A DNA stretch of 64,000 nt from DASUPK01 sp963797265 (lineage in GTDB: Bacteria > Actinomycetota > Thermoleophilia > Solirubrobacterales > 70-9). Location: assembly GCA_963797265.1 (NCBI GenBank), contig CAWCOY010000004.1, positions 248,001 to 312,000 on the forward strand, read 5' to 3'. How positions within the stretch are numbered: position 1 is the first letter of the stretch; every line of letters begins with the position of its first letter. This document shows positions 17,477-25,932 of the stretch, piece after piece. Below the pieces are notes generated by a model, which had not been told where the DNA came from, searched no databases, and worked only from the letters and a program-made list of their open reading frames with translations. The translations under genes and the position numbers were made by a program.

Positions 17477-18285
17477 GCGAACGGTCGACGGAACTGGCCC
17501 CATCCCGCTTCCCCGGCGAGACTCATGCGGTCAGCCGGCTGGTCCCGGACGCTGCCGAGACGACCGTCGCCGAGCAGCTCGCGGGCCTCGACCTGGAGCC
17601 GCTCGCCCTCGACGAGCGCCCCTACCTGATCCTCAACTTCGCGACCACACTGGACGGCCGCGCGACGATCAACGGCCGCTCCGGGCCCATCGGCAGCGCT
17701 GCCGACACCGAGATGCTGCAGCGGCTCCGCACCCGCGTGGACGCGGTGATGATCGGGGCAGGCACAATGCGCGCCGAGCGCTATGGCCGGATCGTTTCGA
17801 ACCCGGACTTCCGCGCCTACCGCGAGCGCACCGGGCTCGCGCATGACCCGCTCGCCGTGATCGTCTCCAACCGGCTCGAGCTCCCCTGGGACGCCGGCCT
17901 GTTCACGGATGGGGGCGGCCGCGTCGTCATCTTCACCGCATCGGATCAGGAGCCGCCGGAGACGGCCACCCCGGTGACGCTTGTGCGCCATCCCGAGGGG
18001 GTCGAGCTCGACCGCGCCCTCGAGTGGCTGCGCAAGGACCGGGGTATCCGCTCGGTCCTCTGCGAGGGAGGGCCGACCCTGCACGGCCGGCTCCGGGAGG
18101 CCGGTCTCGCGGACGAGCTCTTCCTGACGATCGCGCCGAAGATCTCCGGCGGCGAGGGCCCGCGGGTCCTGGAGGGAGCGCTCGTCGACATCGACGAGGT
18201 CGAGCTCGCCTGGCTGCTCGAGTCCGAGAGCGAGCTCTTCGCCCGCTACAAGGGCATCACGGCGGGTCCCGGCGGCGCAGAGTAA
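17473..18285 (+). CDS. RibD C-terminal domain (riboflavin-specific/dihydrofolate reductase-like) protein
   Basis: A 270-residue NADPH-dependent reductase of the RibD-C/DHFR-like fold. Features: NFATTLDGRATINGRSGPIG near residue 55, VDAVMIGAGTMRAERYG and the CEGGPTLHG motif near the C-terminal third. In riboflavin synthesis this domain reduces the ribosyl side chain of the pyrimidinone; stand-alone actinobacterial copies often have other reductase roles. GTG start overlaps the rpiB-like stop. Confidence 0.8.
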   Translation: MSERSTELAPSRFPGETHAVSRLVPDAAETTVAEQLAGLDLEPLALDERPYLILNFATTLDGRATINGRSGPIGSAADTEMLQRLRTRVDAVMIGAGTMRAERYGRIVSNPDFRAYRERTGLAHDPLAVIVSNRLELPWDAGLFTDGGGRVVIFTASDQEPPETATPVTLVRHPEGVELDRALEWLRKDRGIRSVLCEGGPTLHGRLREAGLADELFLTIAPKISGGEGPRVLEGALVDIDEVELAWLLESESELFARYKGITAGPGGAE

Positions 18286-18294
18286 GTTTCCACC

Positions 18295-19575
18295 GTGGAC
18301 TTCAAGCCCTCGCCCGAGGTCGAGTCCCTCCTCGAGCGCATCGAGGCGTTCATGGACGAGCACGTCTACCCGGTCGAGGCCGAGGCGATCCAGGCGATTG
18401 ACGATGAGGTCGAGCCGGGGAAGCCCTACCCCGAGATCCTGGTCGGGATCCGAGCCACCGCCAAGGAGCAGGGCCTCTGGAACCTCTTCCTGCCCGACGG
18501 CGAGTACGGCGCCGGGCTCAGCAACTGGGAGTACGGGATCCTCTGCGAGCAGATGGGCCGCAGCCCGGTGGTGGCGCCGATGGCCTTCAACTGCTCGGCG
18601 CCGGACACCGGGAACATGGAGATCCTCGTCGACCACGGCACTGACGAGCAGAAGCAACGGTTCCTCCAGCCGCTGCTCGACGGCGAGATCCGCAGCTGCT
18701 TCTCGATGACCGAGCCCGAGGTCTCCGGTTCCGATCCGACCACGCTTCAGACGAAGGCCGAGCTGGTGGACGGCGAGTGGGTGATCAACGGGCACAAGTG
18801 GTTCACCTCAGGGGCGAACGGCGCCGACTTTGCGATCGCGATGGTCGTCACCGATCCCGACGCTCCTCCCTACACGCGGGCGAGCATGATCCTCGTCCCT
18901 GTCGACACGCCCGGCTTCGAGCTGATCCGGAACGTCTCGGTGATGGGCCACGACCAGGGCCCGGGCCACTGCGAGATCCGCTACACGGACTGCCGCGTCC
19001 CCGAGGCGAACCTGCTCGGCGAGCGCGGCGCCGGCTTCGTGATCGCGCAGGACCGGCTCGGCCCGGGGCGGATCCATCACTGCATGCGGGCGATCGGGAC
19101 CGCAGAGCGCGCTATCGAGATGATGTGCGACCGGGCCAACTCCCGCGACTCCTTCGGTGGTCCGCTGGCCGACAAGCAGTTCGTCCAGGACTTCATCGCC
19201 AAGTCGCGCATGGAGGTCGACCAGGCCCGTTTGCTGACCCTGTACGCCGCCTGGCAGATGGACACGGAGGGCAAGCGCCGCGCCCGCCAGGCGATCTCGA
19301 TGATCAAGGTGGTCGCCGCCAATGTCGTCATGGACGTCCTCGACCGCGCCATCCAGGTGCACGGCTCGCTCGGGATGTCGGATGACACACCGCTCGCCGG
19401 CATGTGGCGGTTCATGCGGATGCTCCGCGTCGCCGACGGCCCGGACGAGGTCCACAAGATGGTCATCGCCCGCCGCGAGCTGAACCGCGCGGCGAAGCGC
19501 GGCGAATCGTCGGCCGGCGGTGACGGCGCCGGCGCGGCCCCCAGTCCCGCGGAACCGGCCAAGGCTGCTTCCTAG
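18295..19575 (+). CDS. Acyl-CoA dehydrogenase of the ACAD10/ACAD11 type
   Basis: A 426-residue flavoprotein. CFSMTEPEVSGSDPT and WFTSGANGADFA are the FAD/substrate loops; GPGRIHHCMR and the C-terminal ADGPDEVH segment are shared with vertebrate ACAD10/11 rather than with short- or medium-chain enzymes, where a YEGT-type Glu stands. ACAD10/11 act with an attached APH-type kinase on 4-hydroxyacyl-CoAs: phosphorylation, then phosphate elimination. Here the kinase is a separate gene just downstream (19672, opposite strand) and the HAD domain another (20729). A GTG start ten bases after the reductase gene suggests co-transcription with it. Confidence 0.85.
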   Translation: MDFKPSPEVESLLERIEAFMDEHVYPVEAEAIQAIDDEVEPGKPYPEILVGIRATAKEQGLWNLFLPDGEYGAGLSNWEYGILCEQMGRSPVVAPMAFNCSAPDTGNMEILVDHGTDEQKQRFLQPLLDGEIRSCFSMTEPEVSGSDPTTLQTKAELVDGEWVINGHKWFTSGANGADFAIAMVVTDPDAPPYTRASMILVPVDTPGFELIRNVSVMGHDQGPGHCEIRYTDCRVPEANLLGERGAGFVIAQDRLGPGRIHHCMRAIGTAERAIEMMCDRANSRDSFGGPLADKQFVQDFIAKSRMEVDQARLLTLYAAWQMDTEGKRRARQAISMIKVVAANVVMDVLDRAIQVHGSLGMSDDTPLAGMWRFMRMLRVADGPDEVHKMVIARRELNRAAKRGESSAGGDGAGAAPSPAEPAKAAS

Positions 19576-19625
19576 CGGCCCGCTCGCCTGTGACGGTACG
19601 CCCGTCGCACGCCGAATGCTGAGGT

Positions 19626-19666
19626 TGTCCGGAGTTGTGGGTCCTATAGACCCAAGAGTCCGGACA
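19626..19666. terminator. Bidirectional two-stage hairpin
   Basis: Outer arms TGTCCGGA (19626-19633) and TCCGGACA (19659-19666) and inner arms TGGGTC (19638-19643) and GACCCA (19649-19654) are separated by symmetrical four-base internal loops. It lies between the convergent dehydrogenase and kinase genes. Confidence 0.65.
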
Positions 19667-19671
19667 GCCGA

Positions 19672-20730
19672 CTAAGGCAGGCGGTCGGCAGCCTCTCTCG
19701 CCGCGTCGGCGAGCCGCTCGACCACCTTCGCGAACTCCTGAAAGCCCTCGTCGGTCTTGCCGTACTGGCCAGAGGCGTAGCGGGCATAGACGCCCTCGAG
19801 GATGACCGCCAGCTTCCAGTAGCCGAGGGCGATGAAGAAGTCGATCTGGCTGAGGTCGCGGCCGGAGCGCTCCGCGTAGCGCTGCCGCACGTCGTCGCGC
19901 GTCGGGAAGCCGGGGGCGATCGTCGCCGGGGCGAAGAGGGGCATGAAGTCGTCGCCGGCCTCCGACCAGTAAACGAGCAGCATGCCGACGTCGGCAAGCG
20001 GGTCGCCGAGCGTGCAGAGCTCCCAGTCGACCACGGCGGCGACGTCGCCCGAGGGCGAGAGGATCATGTTGTCGAGCCGGTAGTCGCCGTGGACGATGGT
20101 CGCGGGCCCCTGCTCGGGGATGCGGGCGGAGAGGCGCTGGTGGACCTCGTCGACCGCCGGAAGCTCGCGGGTCTTCGATTTCTCCCATTGGCCCTGCCAG
20201 CGCCGGAGCTGGCGCTCGACGTAGGCCTCCTTGCGGCCAAGCTCGCCCAGGCCGACCTCATCGGGGTCGACCTCATGGATCGCGGCCAGCGTGTCGACGA
20301 CGCGCTCGCCGATCGCCCTGCGCTCGTCCTCGTCGAAGACCTCGGCGTCCTCGGCGCTGCGCAGAATCGGCCCCTCGACGAAGCCCATCACGTAAAACGG
20401 GGCGCCGTTCACCGACTCGTCCTCGCAGAGGCCGACCACGGGCGGCACCGGGACAGGGGTGTCCTGCAGCGCCGCGATCGCCCGGTGCTCGCGCCCCATG
20501 TCGTGCGCGGAGCCGAGACGCTTTCCCAGCGGCGGGCGGCGCAGCGCCCAGGCATGCCCGCCCGCGTCCCGCACCCCGAACGTCATGTTCGAGCGCCCGC
20601 CCGAGATCCGCTCGAAGCTCAGGGGCAGGTCGGCCTCCCGCACGTTCGCCTCGAACCAGCCCTCGACGCCGGCTCGGTCGATCCCCTCAGGAACCTCCGC
20701 GGTTGCGGCCTCGTTAGCCTCCTCGCCCAT
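19672..20730 (-). CDS. APH-family phosphotransferase (ACAD10/11 kinase-domain type)
   Basis: A 352-residue aminoglycoside-phosphotransferase-fold kinase. The glycine-rich ISGGRSNMTF segment (42-51), catalytic HGDYRLDN (214-221) and metal-binding DWELCTLGDPLAD (235-247) match the kinase domain fused to ACAD11 in animals and the LvaA-type kinase of bacterial levulinate catabolism. The likely reaction is ATP-dependent phosphorylation of a 4-hydroxyacyl-CoA. The ATG shares bases with the ATG of the divergent HAD gene (CATG at 20728-20731). A -10 TATGCT at 20741-20746 lies inside that gene. Confidence 0.85.
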   Translation of the reverse strand: MGEEANEAATAEVPEGIDRAGVEGWFEANVREADLPLSFERISGGRSNMTFGVRDAGGHAWALRRPPLGKRLGSAHDMGREHRAIAALQDTPVPVPPVVGLCEDESVNGAPFYVMGFVEGPILRSAEDAEVFDEDERRAIGERVVDTLAAIHEVDPDEVGLGELGRKEAYVERQLRRWQGQWEKSKTRELPAVDEVHQRLSARIPEQGPATIVHGDYRLDNMILSPSGDVAAVVDWELCTLGDPLADVGMLLVYWSEAGDDFMPLFAPATIAPGFPTRDDVRQRYAERSGRDLSQIDFFIALGYWKLAVILEGVYARYASGQYGKTDEGFQEFAKVVERLADAAREAADRLP

Positions 20731-20746
20731 GGCGGAGCAGAGCATA
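20715..20746. promoter_or_regulatory. Overlapping divergent promoters embedded in coding sequence
   Basis: A forward -10 TAGCCT (20715-20720) stands eight bases before the HAD ATG at 20729 and lies within the first codons of the kinase gene. A reverse -10 TATGCT (20746-20741) stands ten bases before the kinase ATG at 20730 and lies within the first codons of the HAD gene. There is no non-coding space at all. Confidence 0.45.
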
Positions 20747-21358
20747 TTTCGCGCCGTCTTCTTCGACTTCGGCGGGGTCCTCACGACGTCGGTTTGGGAC
20801 AGCTTCGCCGCCTTCCTCCGCGGCGAGGGACTCGACCCGGACACGATCAAGAACCTCCTTCGCCACGACCCCGACGCCCTGGCGGACCTCCGCGGCCTCG
20901 AGACCGGCGAGCTCACCGAGGGCGAGTTCGAGAAGAAATTCGGCCGTCGCCTTGGACTGAAGGACCCCGAGGGCCTGATCGACAGCATGTTCGCCGGGAT
21001 GCAACCCGACGAGGCGATGGTTGCCGCCTGCAGGGAGGTCCGGAGCGCCGGCCTGCTCACCGGCCTGATCACGAACTCCTGGAGCACCGCCCACTACGAC
21101 CGTCACCTGCTCGCCGAGCTCTTCGACACGGCGGTGATCTCCGCCGAGGTGCACCTGCACAAGCCGCAGCCCGAGATCTACCGGCTGGCCGCCGAGCGCC
21201 TTGAGGTGGCGACGGAGGAGTGCATATTCGTGGACGACCTGCGCGAGAACTGCGAGGGCGCCGAGGCGGTCGGGATGACTGCGGTGCGCCACCGCAACCC
21301 GCCCGAGACCATCGCCCGTCTCACCGAGTTGACGGGCGTGGCGCTCGCTCCGGCCTAG
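20729..21358 (+). CDS. HAD-IA hydrolase (ACAD10 N-terminal-domain type)
   Basis: A 209-residue HAD protein with nucleophile Asp13 in FFDFGGVL, a Thr/Asn motif II (LITNSW), Lys in HKPQPEIYRL and the acidic motif FVDDLREN. The +2 acid of motif I is Gly, as in ACAD10 and in the YihX group. The C-terminal part (KPxPxIY, FVDDL, ending in LTGVAL) reads closely like the HAD domain of vertebrate ACAD10. Its likely role is linked to the kinase and dehydrogenase next door; the substrate is unknown. Its stop shares a CTAG with the convergent MFS gene. Confidence 0.8.
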   Translation: MAEQSIFRAVFFDFGGVLTTSVWDSFAAFLRGEGLDPDTIKNLLRHDPDALADLRGLETGELTEGEFEKKFGRRLGLKDPEGLIDSMFAGMQPDEAMVAACREVRSAGLLTGLITNSWSTAHYDRHLLAELFDTAVISAEVHLHKPQPEIYRLAAERLEVATEECIFVDDLRENCEGAEAVGMTAVRHRNPPETIARLTELTGVALAPA

Positions 21359-23328
21359 CCCTGTTTGCTGTGGTCCAGCTCCTCACAGAGCTGAGCGATC
21401 ACGGCATCGAGCTCCGGATCCTCGGGCTGCCAATCTGACACGAGGTACTCGAGACTGCGCTGGCGGGCGCTGATCAGGTCGCGCCGGATCTCGAGCCCAG
21501 AGGGGCTTAGACGTGATGGTGGATCCGGGCTCTCCACCAGGCCCCTACCGCTGAGCTCTCCAAGCGCCAGTCTCAAGGTCTGCCGGTCCGCGGGGTCGCG
21601 GGCTTCCAGAGCCGTCGGATCGATCGTTCCGTCGTGAGCGCGCCCGAGCACCCACCCCTCCGCTGGGGTGAGGTCCACGTCAGCATCCGCGATCACCCCT
21701 TCGATGAATCGCCGGGTCCGCTCACGGCCCACCAACCGGCTCAACTCGCGGGTGAGCTCGCGAAGCGAATCCGTGTCCTGAGGCGGAGCGAAGGCGTCGC
21801 CGGCGTCCCGGTCCTCGACTGTCTTGCGCAGCGGACGCTCTTCAAGGGTCCAGGCCAGGAGGAACGCCACCGCCACCACCACGGCGGCGATCAGGAACAC
21901 AGTGGAGAGCGAATCCGTGAAGGAGCCCACGAAGGGGTCGTGCAGGGCGGGTGGCAATGACGAGACCTGAGCCGGATTGAGCCCGCCGGAGCTGAGGTTT
22001 GCGGTGCCGGCCGCGCCAGCCGGCAGCTGGGAGGCAAGCTCATGCGCCAGCCGGTTGGAGAAGATCGCGCCCAGGATCGCGGTGCCGAGCGACCCGCCGA
22101 TCGAGCGGAAAAGAGTCGCCGACGAGGTGGCGATGCCCAGCTGACCGTAGGGGACAGCGTTCTGGACCGCGAGGATGAGCACCTGCATCACAAATCCCAG
22201 GCCCACCCCGAGGACGAGCATGTAGGCCGCGGCCTCAAACGACCCGGTTTGCGGATCCAAGCCCGAGAGGAGGAACAGACCGACCGCGCTGATCGCCGTA
22301 CCGATGATCGGGAAGACCTTGTAGCGCCCCGTCCGCGAGATGAGCTGCCCCGAGCCGATCGAGCTCGCGAGCAGCCCGGCCATCAGGGGCACGAGCTGGA
22401 GGCCGGATGCGGTGGGGCTCAGGCCTCGGACGATCTGCTGGAAGAGCGGCAGGTATGTGAGGGCCCCGAACAGGGCGAAGCCGACGACGAAGCTCATCAG
22501 GCCCGTGACGACGAACACGCGGTTGCGAAAGAGCTCGGGCGGAAGGACGGGCTCCGGCACGCGGCGCTCGACGACGACGAAGGCGGCCAGCGCCGCGACC
22601 GCGATTGCTCCCAGGCCGATGATGAAGCCGGAGTCCCAGGCGTAGGTCGTGCCCCCCAGGGTGGTGAGCAGCACCAGGGAGGCGAGGCAGGCGCCCAGTA
22701 GAACCGTGCCGAGGTAGTCCACGCTGTGCTGCTTATGATCGCGGGCGCTGGGCAGCGCGACCGCGAGCACCACCAGGGCCAGCAGCCCGAGCGGGACGTT
22801 GATGTAGAAGATCCAGCGCCAACTGGCGTGGCTCGTGAAGAACCCGCCGATCAGCGGCCCCGCGACGCTGGCCACGCCGAAGGCGGCGCCGAACAGCCCC
22901 AGGTAGCGGCCCCGCTCCCGCGGCGAGACGACGTCGCCGACCGCCGCCTGGGCGCCGACGATCAGGCCCCCGCCTCCCAGGCCCTGGATGGCGCGGAAGG
23001 CGATCAGCTCGGTCATCCCCTGCGCCTGCCCGCAGAGAGCCGACCCAATCAGAAAGAGGACCAGCGCTCCCTGCAGAACGATCTTGCGGCCGTAGAGGTC
23101 GCCGAGCTTCCCGTAGAGCGGGGTGACCACCGTTATCGCCAGCAGGTAGGAGGTGACGACCCAGGAGAGATGATTGAGTCCGCCGAGATCGCCGACGATC
23201 GTCGGCAGAGCGGTCGAGACGATCGTCTGGTCGAGGGCCGCCAGCAGAATCGTCAGCATCAGCGCCGCGATGACGATCAGCACGTGGCGTCCAGTCGACG
23301 CTTCGCTCGTGTCTGCCGCGGCAGCCAC
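21355..23328 (-). CDS. DHA2-family MFS multidrug exporter with C-terminal MarR-like domain
   Basis: A 657-residue protein. Residues 15-510 form a 14-helix DHA2 exporter with motif A (GKLGDLYGRK), motif C-like GPLIGGFF and the LDQTIVSTALPTI motif of helix 1. After the last helix a soluble part of about 140 residues follows; residues about 530-650 read as a winged-helix of MarR type (helix ELTRELSRLVGRERT, LTPAEGWVLGR, recognition-like LRLALGELSGRGLV, wing, then a long C-terminal helix). It is about 130 residues longer than ordinary DHA2 pumps. It may sense drug or bind DNA or membrane-tethered partners. Confidence 0.85.
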   Translation of the reverse strand: MAAAADTSEASTGRHVLIVIAALMLTILLAALDQTIVSTALPTIVGDLGGLNHLSWVVTSYLLAITVVTPLYGKLGDLYGRKIVLQGALVLFLIGSALCGQAQGMTELIAFRAIQGLGGGGLIVGAQAAVGDVVSPRERGRYLGLFGAAFGVASVAGPLIGGFFTSHASWRWIFYINVPLGLLALVVLAVALPSARDHKQHSVDYLGTVLLGACLASLVLLTTLGGTTYAWDSGFIIGLGAIAVAALAAFVVVERRVPEPVLPPELFRNRVFVVTGLMSFVVGFALFGALTYLPLFQQIVRGLSPTASGLQLVPLMAGLLASSIGSGQLISRTGRYKVFPIIGTAISAVGLFLLSGLDPQTGSFEAAAYMLVLGVGLGFVMQVLILAVQNAVPYGQLGIATSSATLFRSIGGSLGTAILGAIFSNRLAHELASQLPAGAAGTANLSSGGLNPAQVSSLPPALHDPFVGSFTDSLSTVFLIAAVVVAVAFLLAWTLEERPLRKTVEDRDAGDAFAPPQDTDSLRELTRELSRLVGRERTRRFIEGVIADADVDLTPAEGWVLGRAHDGTIDPTALEARDPADRQTLRLALGELSGRGLVESPDPPSRLSPSGLEIRRDLISARQRSLEYLVSDWQPEDPELDAVIAQLCEELDHSKQG

Positions 23329-23351
23329 GGCAGAGAGCCTATGGAAGGTCG

Positions 23352-23936
23352 CTACTTGCCGAGCAGGCCGTCGAGGGTGTTGTTGAGGCCGCCTACGACG
23401 TTGTTGACGGTGCCGTTGACCGCGTCGGTCGTGTCATCTGGGCTGCCGCCACCGGGCAGCGGGACGCTCGGGAGCTGTGGAGCTGTGATCGTCGGGGCCG
23501 GCTGGCTGGTCGAGCCGCCACCCGAGCCACTGGAGCCGCCGGAACCGGTGCCCGAGCCACTGCCCGAACCGCCCCCGGTGCCGGATCCGCCGCCGGTGCC
23601 GGTCGAGCCGCCACCGCCAGTGCCGCCGCCGCCACCGCCCGCGCCGCCGCCGCCCGAGCCGCTACCGCCGCCCGAAACCGAGCCCGACGAGCTCGACCTG
23701 CTGGCGAGCGCGACGACCGCGTGGTTGAGGTTCGAGCTGGGTGCGTCGGACGGTGCCGAGGCTGGAATCGCCTTCGGTCCGCTGGCAACGGCGGACAGTC
23801 CACCGGCGACGCCCGAGAAGCTGGCACCGAAGCCGATCAGGCCCGCAACGGCAACTGGAACGGCTAGGAGGGCCGCCCCCGCAAGTCCTCGCGCCACGAT
23901 CCGCCGGCGCCACCAGGCAAGTAATCCTTTACCCAT
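23352..23936 (-). CDS. Secreted or membrane-anchored Gly/Ser-rich low-complexity protein
   Basis: A 194-residue protein: basic N-terminus (WWRRR), one hydrophobic segment (about 18-40, signal peptide or anchor), then a long run of Gly and Ser with Thr (about 85-150), a Pro-rich piece and a C-terminal Asn/Gly helix-like end (VVGGLNNTLDGLLGK). No domain is recognised. ATG 23936 is preferred, but a TTG at 23969 with a GGAG upstream is possible. It is divergent from the histidine kinase gene. Confidence 0.6.
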   Translation of the reverse strand: MGKGLLAWWRRRIVARGLAGAALLAVPVAVAGLIGFGASFSGVAGGLSAVASGPKAIPASAPSDAPSSNLNHAVVALASRSSSSGSVSGGGSGSGGGGAGGGGGGTGGGGSTGTGGGSGTGGGSGSGSGTGSGGSSGSGGGSTSQPAPTITAPQLPSVPLPGGGSPDDTTDAVNGTVNNVVGGLNNTLDGLLGK

Positions 23937-23987
23937 AGGGATCCGCGCCGCGTAGTGTACGGATTTCAAAGGGGCTCCGCAAAACTA

Positions 23988-25499
23988 ATGAGAGTCAATC
24001 CATCTCTGACGTCGCGCTTGCGAATCGGCTTTCTCGTGCTGTTCGCATTGCTTCTGCTCGTCTCGTTGCTCGGCGTCGGCCGGCTCTTTCAGGTCCGCGT
24101 CAACTACGAGGACGACATCACTCGGTCCTTCTCGGTCGAGCTCGAGAGCGAGCGGCTGCGCTCCGCCTTCATCCTCGAGCAGGCGGCGGCGCGTCCGGCG
24201 ATCGGGCAGCAGCTGCCCAGTCAGGCTGAGCTCAACCGCGCCGCGGCCAACTTCGGCGACGCGGTGAATCGCGCCCAGGACCAGATCGGCGACGACGCGG
24301 AGCTCTCCTCGAACCTCTCGCAGCTCGTAGCCAACGAGAGCGCCTGGCGACAATCGGTCGGCCAGCCGCTGGTGCAGGGGAATGTCCCGAAACCCGGGGT
24401 GGAACGACGACTGACCCGGGCGGTAACCAGCAGCGGCGATGCCCTGGCCGGCGCGGCCCGGAGCGCACGTGACTCCTCGCGCGACGACGCCCGCACGGCC
24501 ACCCGAAACACCACCCTGCTGGTTGCTGCGGGGCTCGCCGGGGCCCTGCTCGCGGCGCTCTTCCTCTTCTCCGGCCTGATCAACTCGATGCGCGCGCCGC
24601 TCGGCCGTCTCGTCGAGGGAGCCCGCAGGCTCGCGGGCGGCGACCTGAGAACGCGGGTCGAGGTCGGCGGGCCGGTCGAGATCGCGACGCTCGGGCGGGC
24701 TTTCAACGAGATGGCCAACGCCCTGGAGCGAGACGCGCGCGAGCGAGACCGAGTCGAGCGGATGAAGGACGACTTCGTTCTCACCGTGTCGCATGAGCTG
24801 CGCACGCCGGTCACGGTGGTCAAGGGCTTCGCGGAGATGCTGACCGCACAGCGCAGCAGCCTCAACGCCCGGCAATACGAGGCGGCGGAGGTGATCGCCG
24901 AGAGCTCGGCCCAGCTCCAGAAGATGATCAACGACCTCCTCGACCTCGCCCGAAGCGACGCGGGCAAGCTGCGGATCGAGCCGAAGCCGACCCCCGTGCG
25001 CCCGCTGGCCGAGCGGGTCGGCCGGCAGATGCGGCCCCACTTCGACGAGAAGGACCAGCGCTTCACCGTCAGCGTCGAGAAGGACCTGCCGGACATCGAG
25101 GCGGACGCCGACCGCATCGGACAGGTGCTCGCCAACCTGCTCACGAACGCGAACAAGTACGCGCCCGACGGCGCCGAGGTGAGGCTGGTGGCGACCCGCG
25201 TCGGCGACGAGATCGAGTTCGCGGTCTCCGACAACGGGCCGGGCCTCAGCGAGGAAGAGCTCGATCACGTCTTCGATCGTTTCTGGCGGGCGCAGAGCGG
25301 CGAGACGCAGGAGGTGGGCGGAACCGGCCTCGGCCTCGCGATCGCGAAATCACTCGTCGACCTGCACGGCGGGGCGATCTCCGCCACCTCCACCCCAAGC
25401 GAGGGCGCTACCTTTCGCTTCGTGCTGCCGATCGCCAAGGATGGCCGACCGACGCGGACTGAACCCGCGAGCAGGACGACGGCGGGAGCGGCGAGTTGA
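23988..25499 (+). CDS. Membrane sensor histidine kinase
   Basis: A 503-residue kinase. TM1 is at about 13-33; an extracytoplasmic helical sensor (about 35-165, CHASE3-like in length, Gln/Asp-rich) follows; TM2 is at about 172-195, HAMP about 195-250, then HisKA with the phospho-accepting His269 in VSHELRTP, and HATPase with N-box (NLLTNANKYAPDG), G1 (DNGPGLS) and G2 (GGTGLGLAI). It autophosphorylates and passes phosphate to the receiver encoded immediately after (TTGA overlap). The signal is unknown. Confidence 0.9.
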   Translation: MRVNPSLTSRLRIGFLVLFALLLLVSLLGVGRLFQVRVNYEDDITRSFSVELESERLRSAFILEQAAARPAIGQQLPSQAELNRAAANFGDAVNRAQDQIGDDAELSSNLSQLVANESAWRQSVGQPLVQGNVPKPGVERRLTRAVTSSGDALAGAARSARDSSRDDARTATRNTTLLVAAGLAGALLAALFLFSGLINSMRAPLGRLVEGARRLAGGDLRTRVEVGGPVEIATLGRAFNEMANALERDARERDRVERMKDDFVLTVSHELRTPVTVVKGFAEMLTAQRSSLNARQYEAAEVIAESSAQLQKMINDLLDLARSDAGKLRIEPKPTPVRPLAERVGRQMRPHFDEKDQRFTVSVEKDLPDIEADADRIGQVLANLLTNANKYAPDGAEVRLVATRVGDEIEFAVSDNGPGLSEEELDHVFDRFWRAQSGETQEVGGTGLGLAIAKSLVDLHGGAISATSTPSEGATFRFVLPIAKDGRPTRTEPASRTTAGAAS

Positions 25500-25876
25500 C
25501 GCGCCTGCTCGTCGCCGACGACTCGGAGACGGTCCTGCTGATGCTTCAGCGCCGGCTGGAGATAGAGGGCTACGACGTGGTCACCGCGACCGACGGCTTC
25601 GAGGCGCTTGAGCGGCTGCGGGAGGCCGGCTCCGAGAAACCCGACGTGATCCTGCTCGACGCGATGATGCCAAACATGTCCGGCACCGAGGTCCTCGAGC
25701 AGCTGCGTGAGCAGGGCTCGAAGATCCCTGTGCTGATGATCTCCGCCCATCTCGATGCGCAGGAGCCCGATCGGATGCGCTCCCTCGGCGCCACCGACTG
25801 CATCCCGAAGCCGTTCGAGTGGGACGACCTGATCGGGAAGATCGAGGAGCTCGCCGGGGACGGCGACGGCGCCTGA
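25496..25876 (+). CDS. Single-domain response regulator receiver
   Basis: A 126-residue CheY-like receiver without output domain: acidic pair DD (8-9), phospho-acceptor Asp55 in LLDAMMPN, Ser near 83 (MISAHLD) and Lys in CIPKPFEW. Its TTG start overlaps the kinase stop, so the two are a coupled two-component pair. The output must be by protein contact, for instance a phosphorelay or control of another protein. Confidence 0.9.
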   Translation: MTRLLVADDSETVLLMLQRRLEIEGYDVVTATDGFEALERLREAGSEKPDVILLDAMMPNMSGTEVLEQLREQGSKIPVLMISAHLDAQEPDRMRSLGATDCIPKPFEWDDLIGKIEELAGDGDGA

Positions 25877-25932
25877 CAGGCGGGGGCGCTACCTGCAGGG
25901 TCCAACGATCCGGTGGGACCCTCGTCCCGCCC

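Noticed and set aside
23500..23700. Sequencing artefact in a Gly/Ser run
   Set aside because: The run keeps one reading frame with a plausible signal peptide and a non-repetitive C-terminus, so it is more likely a real low-complexity secreted protein.
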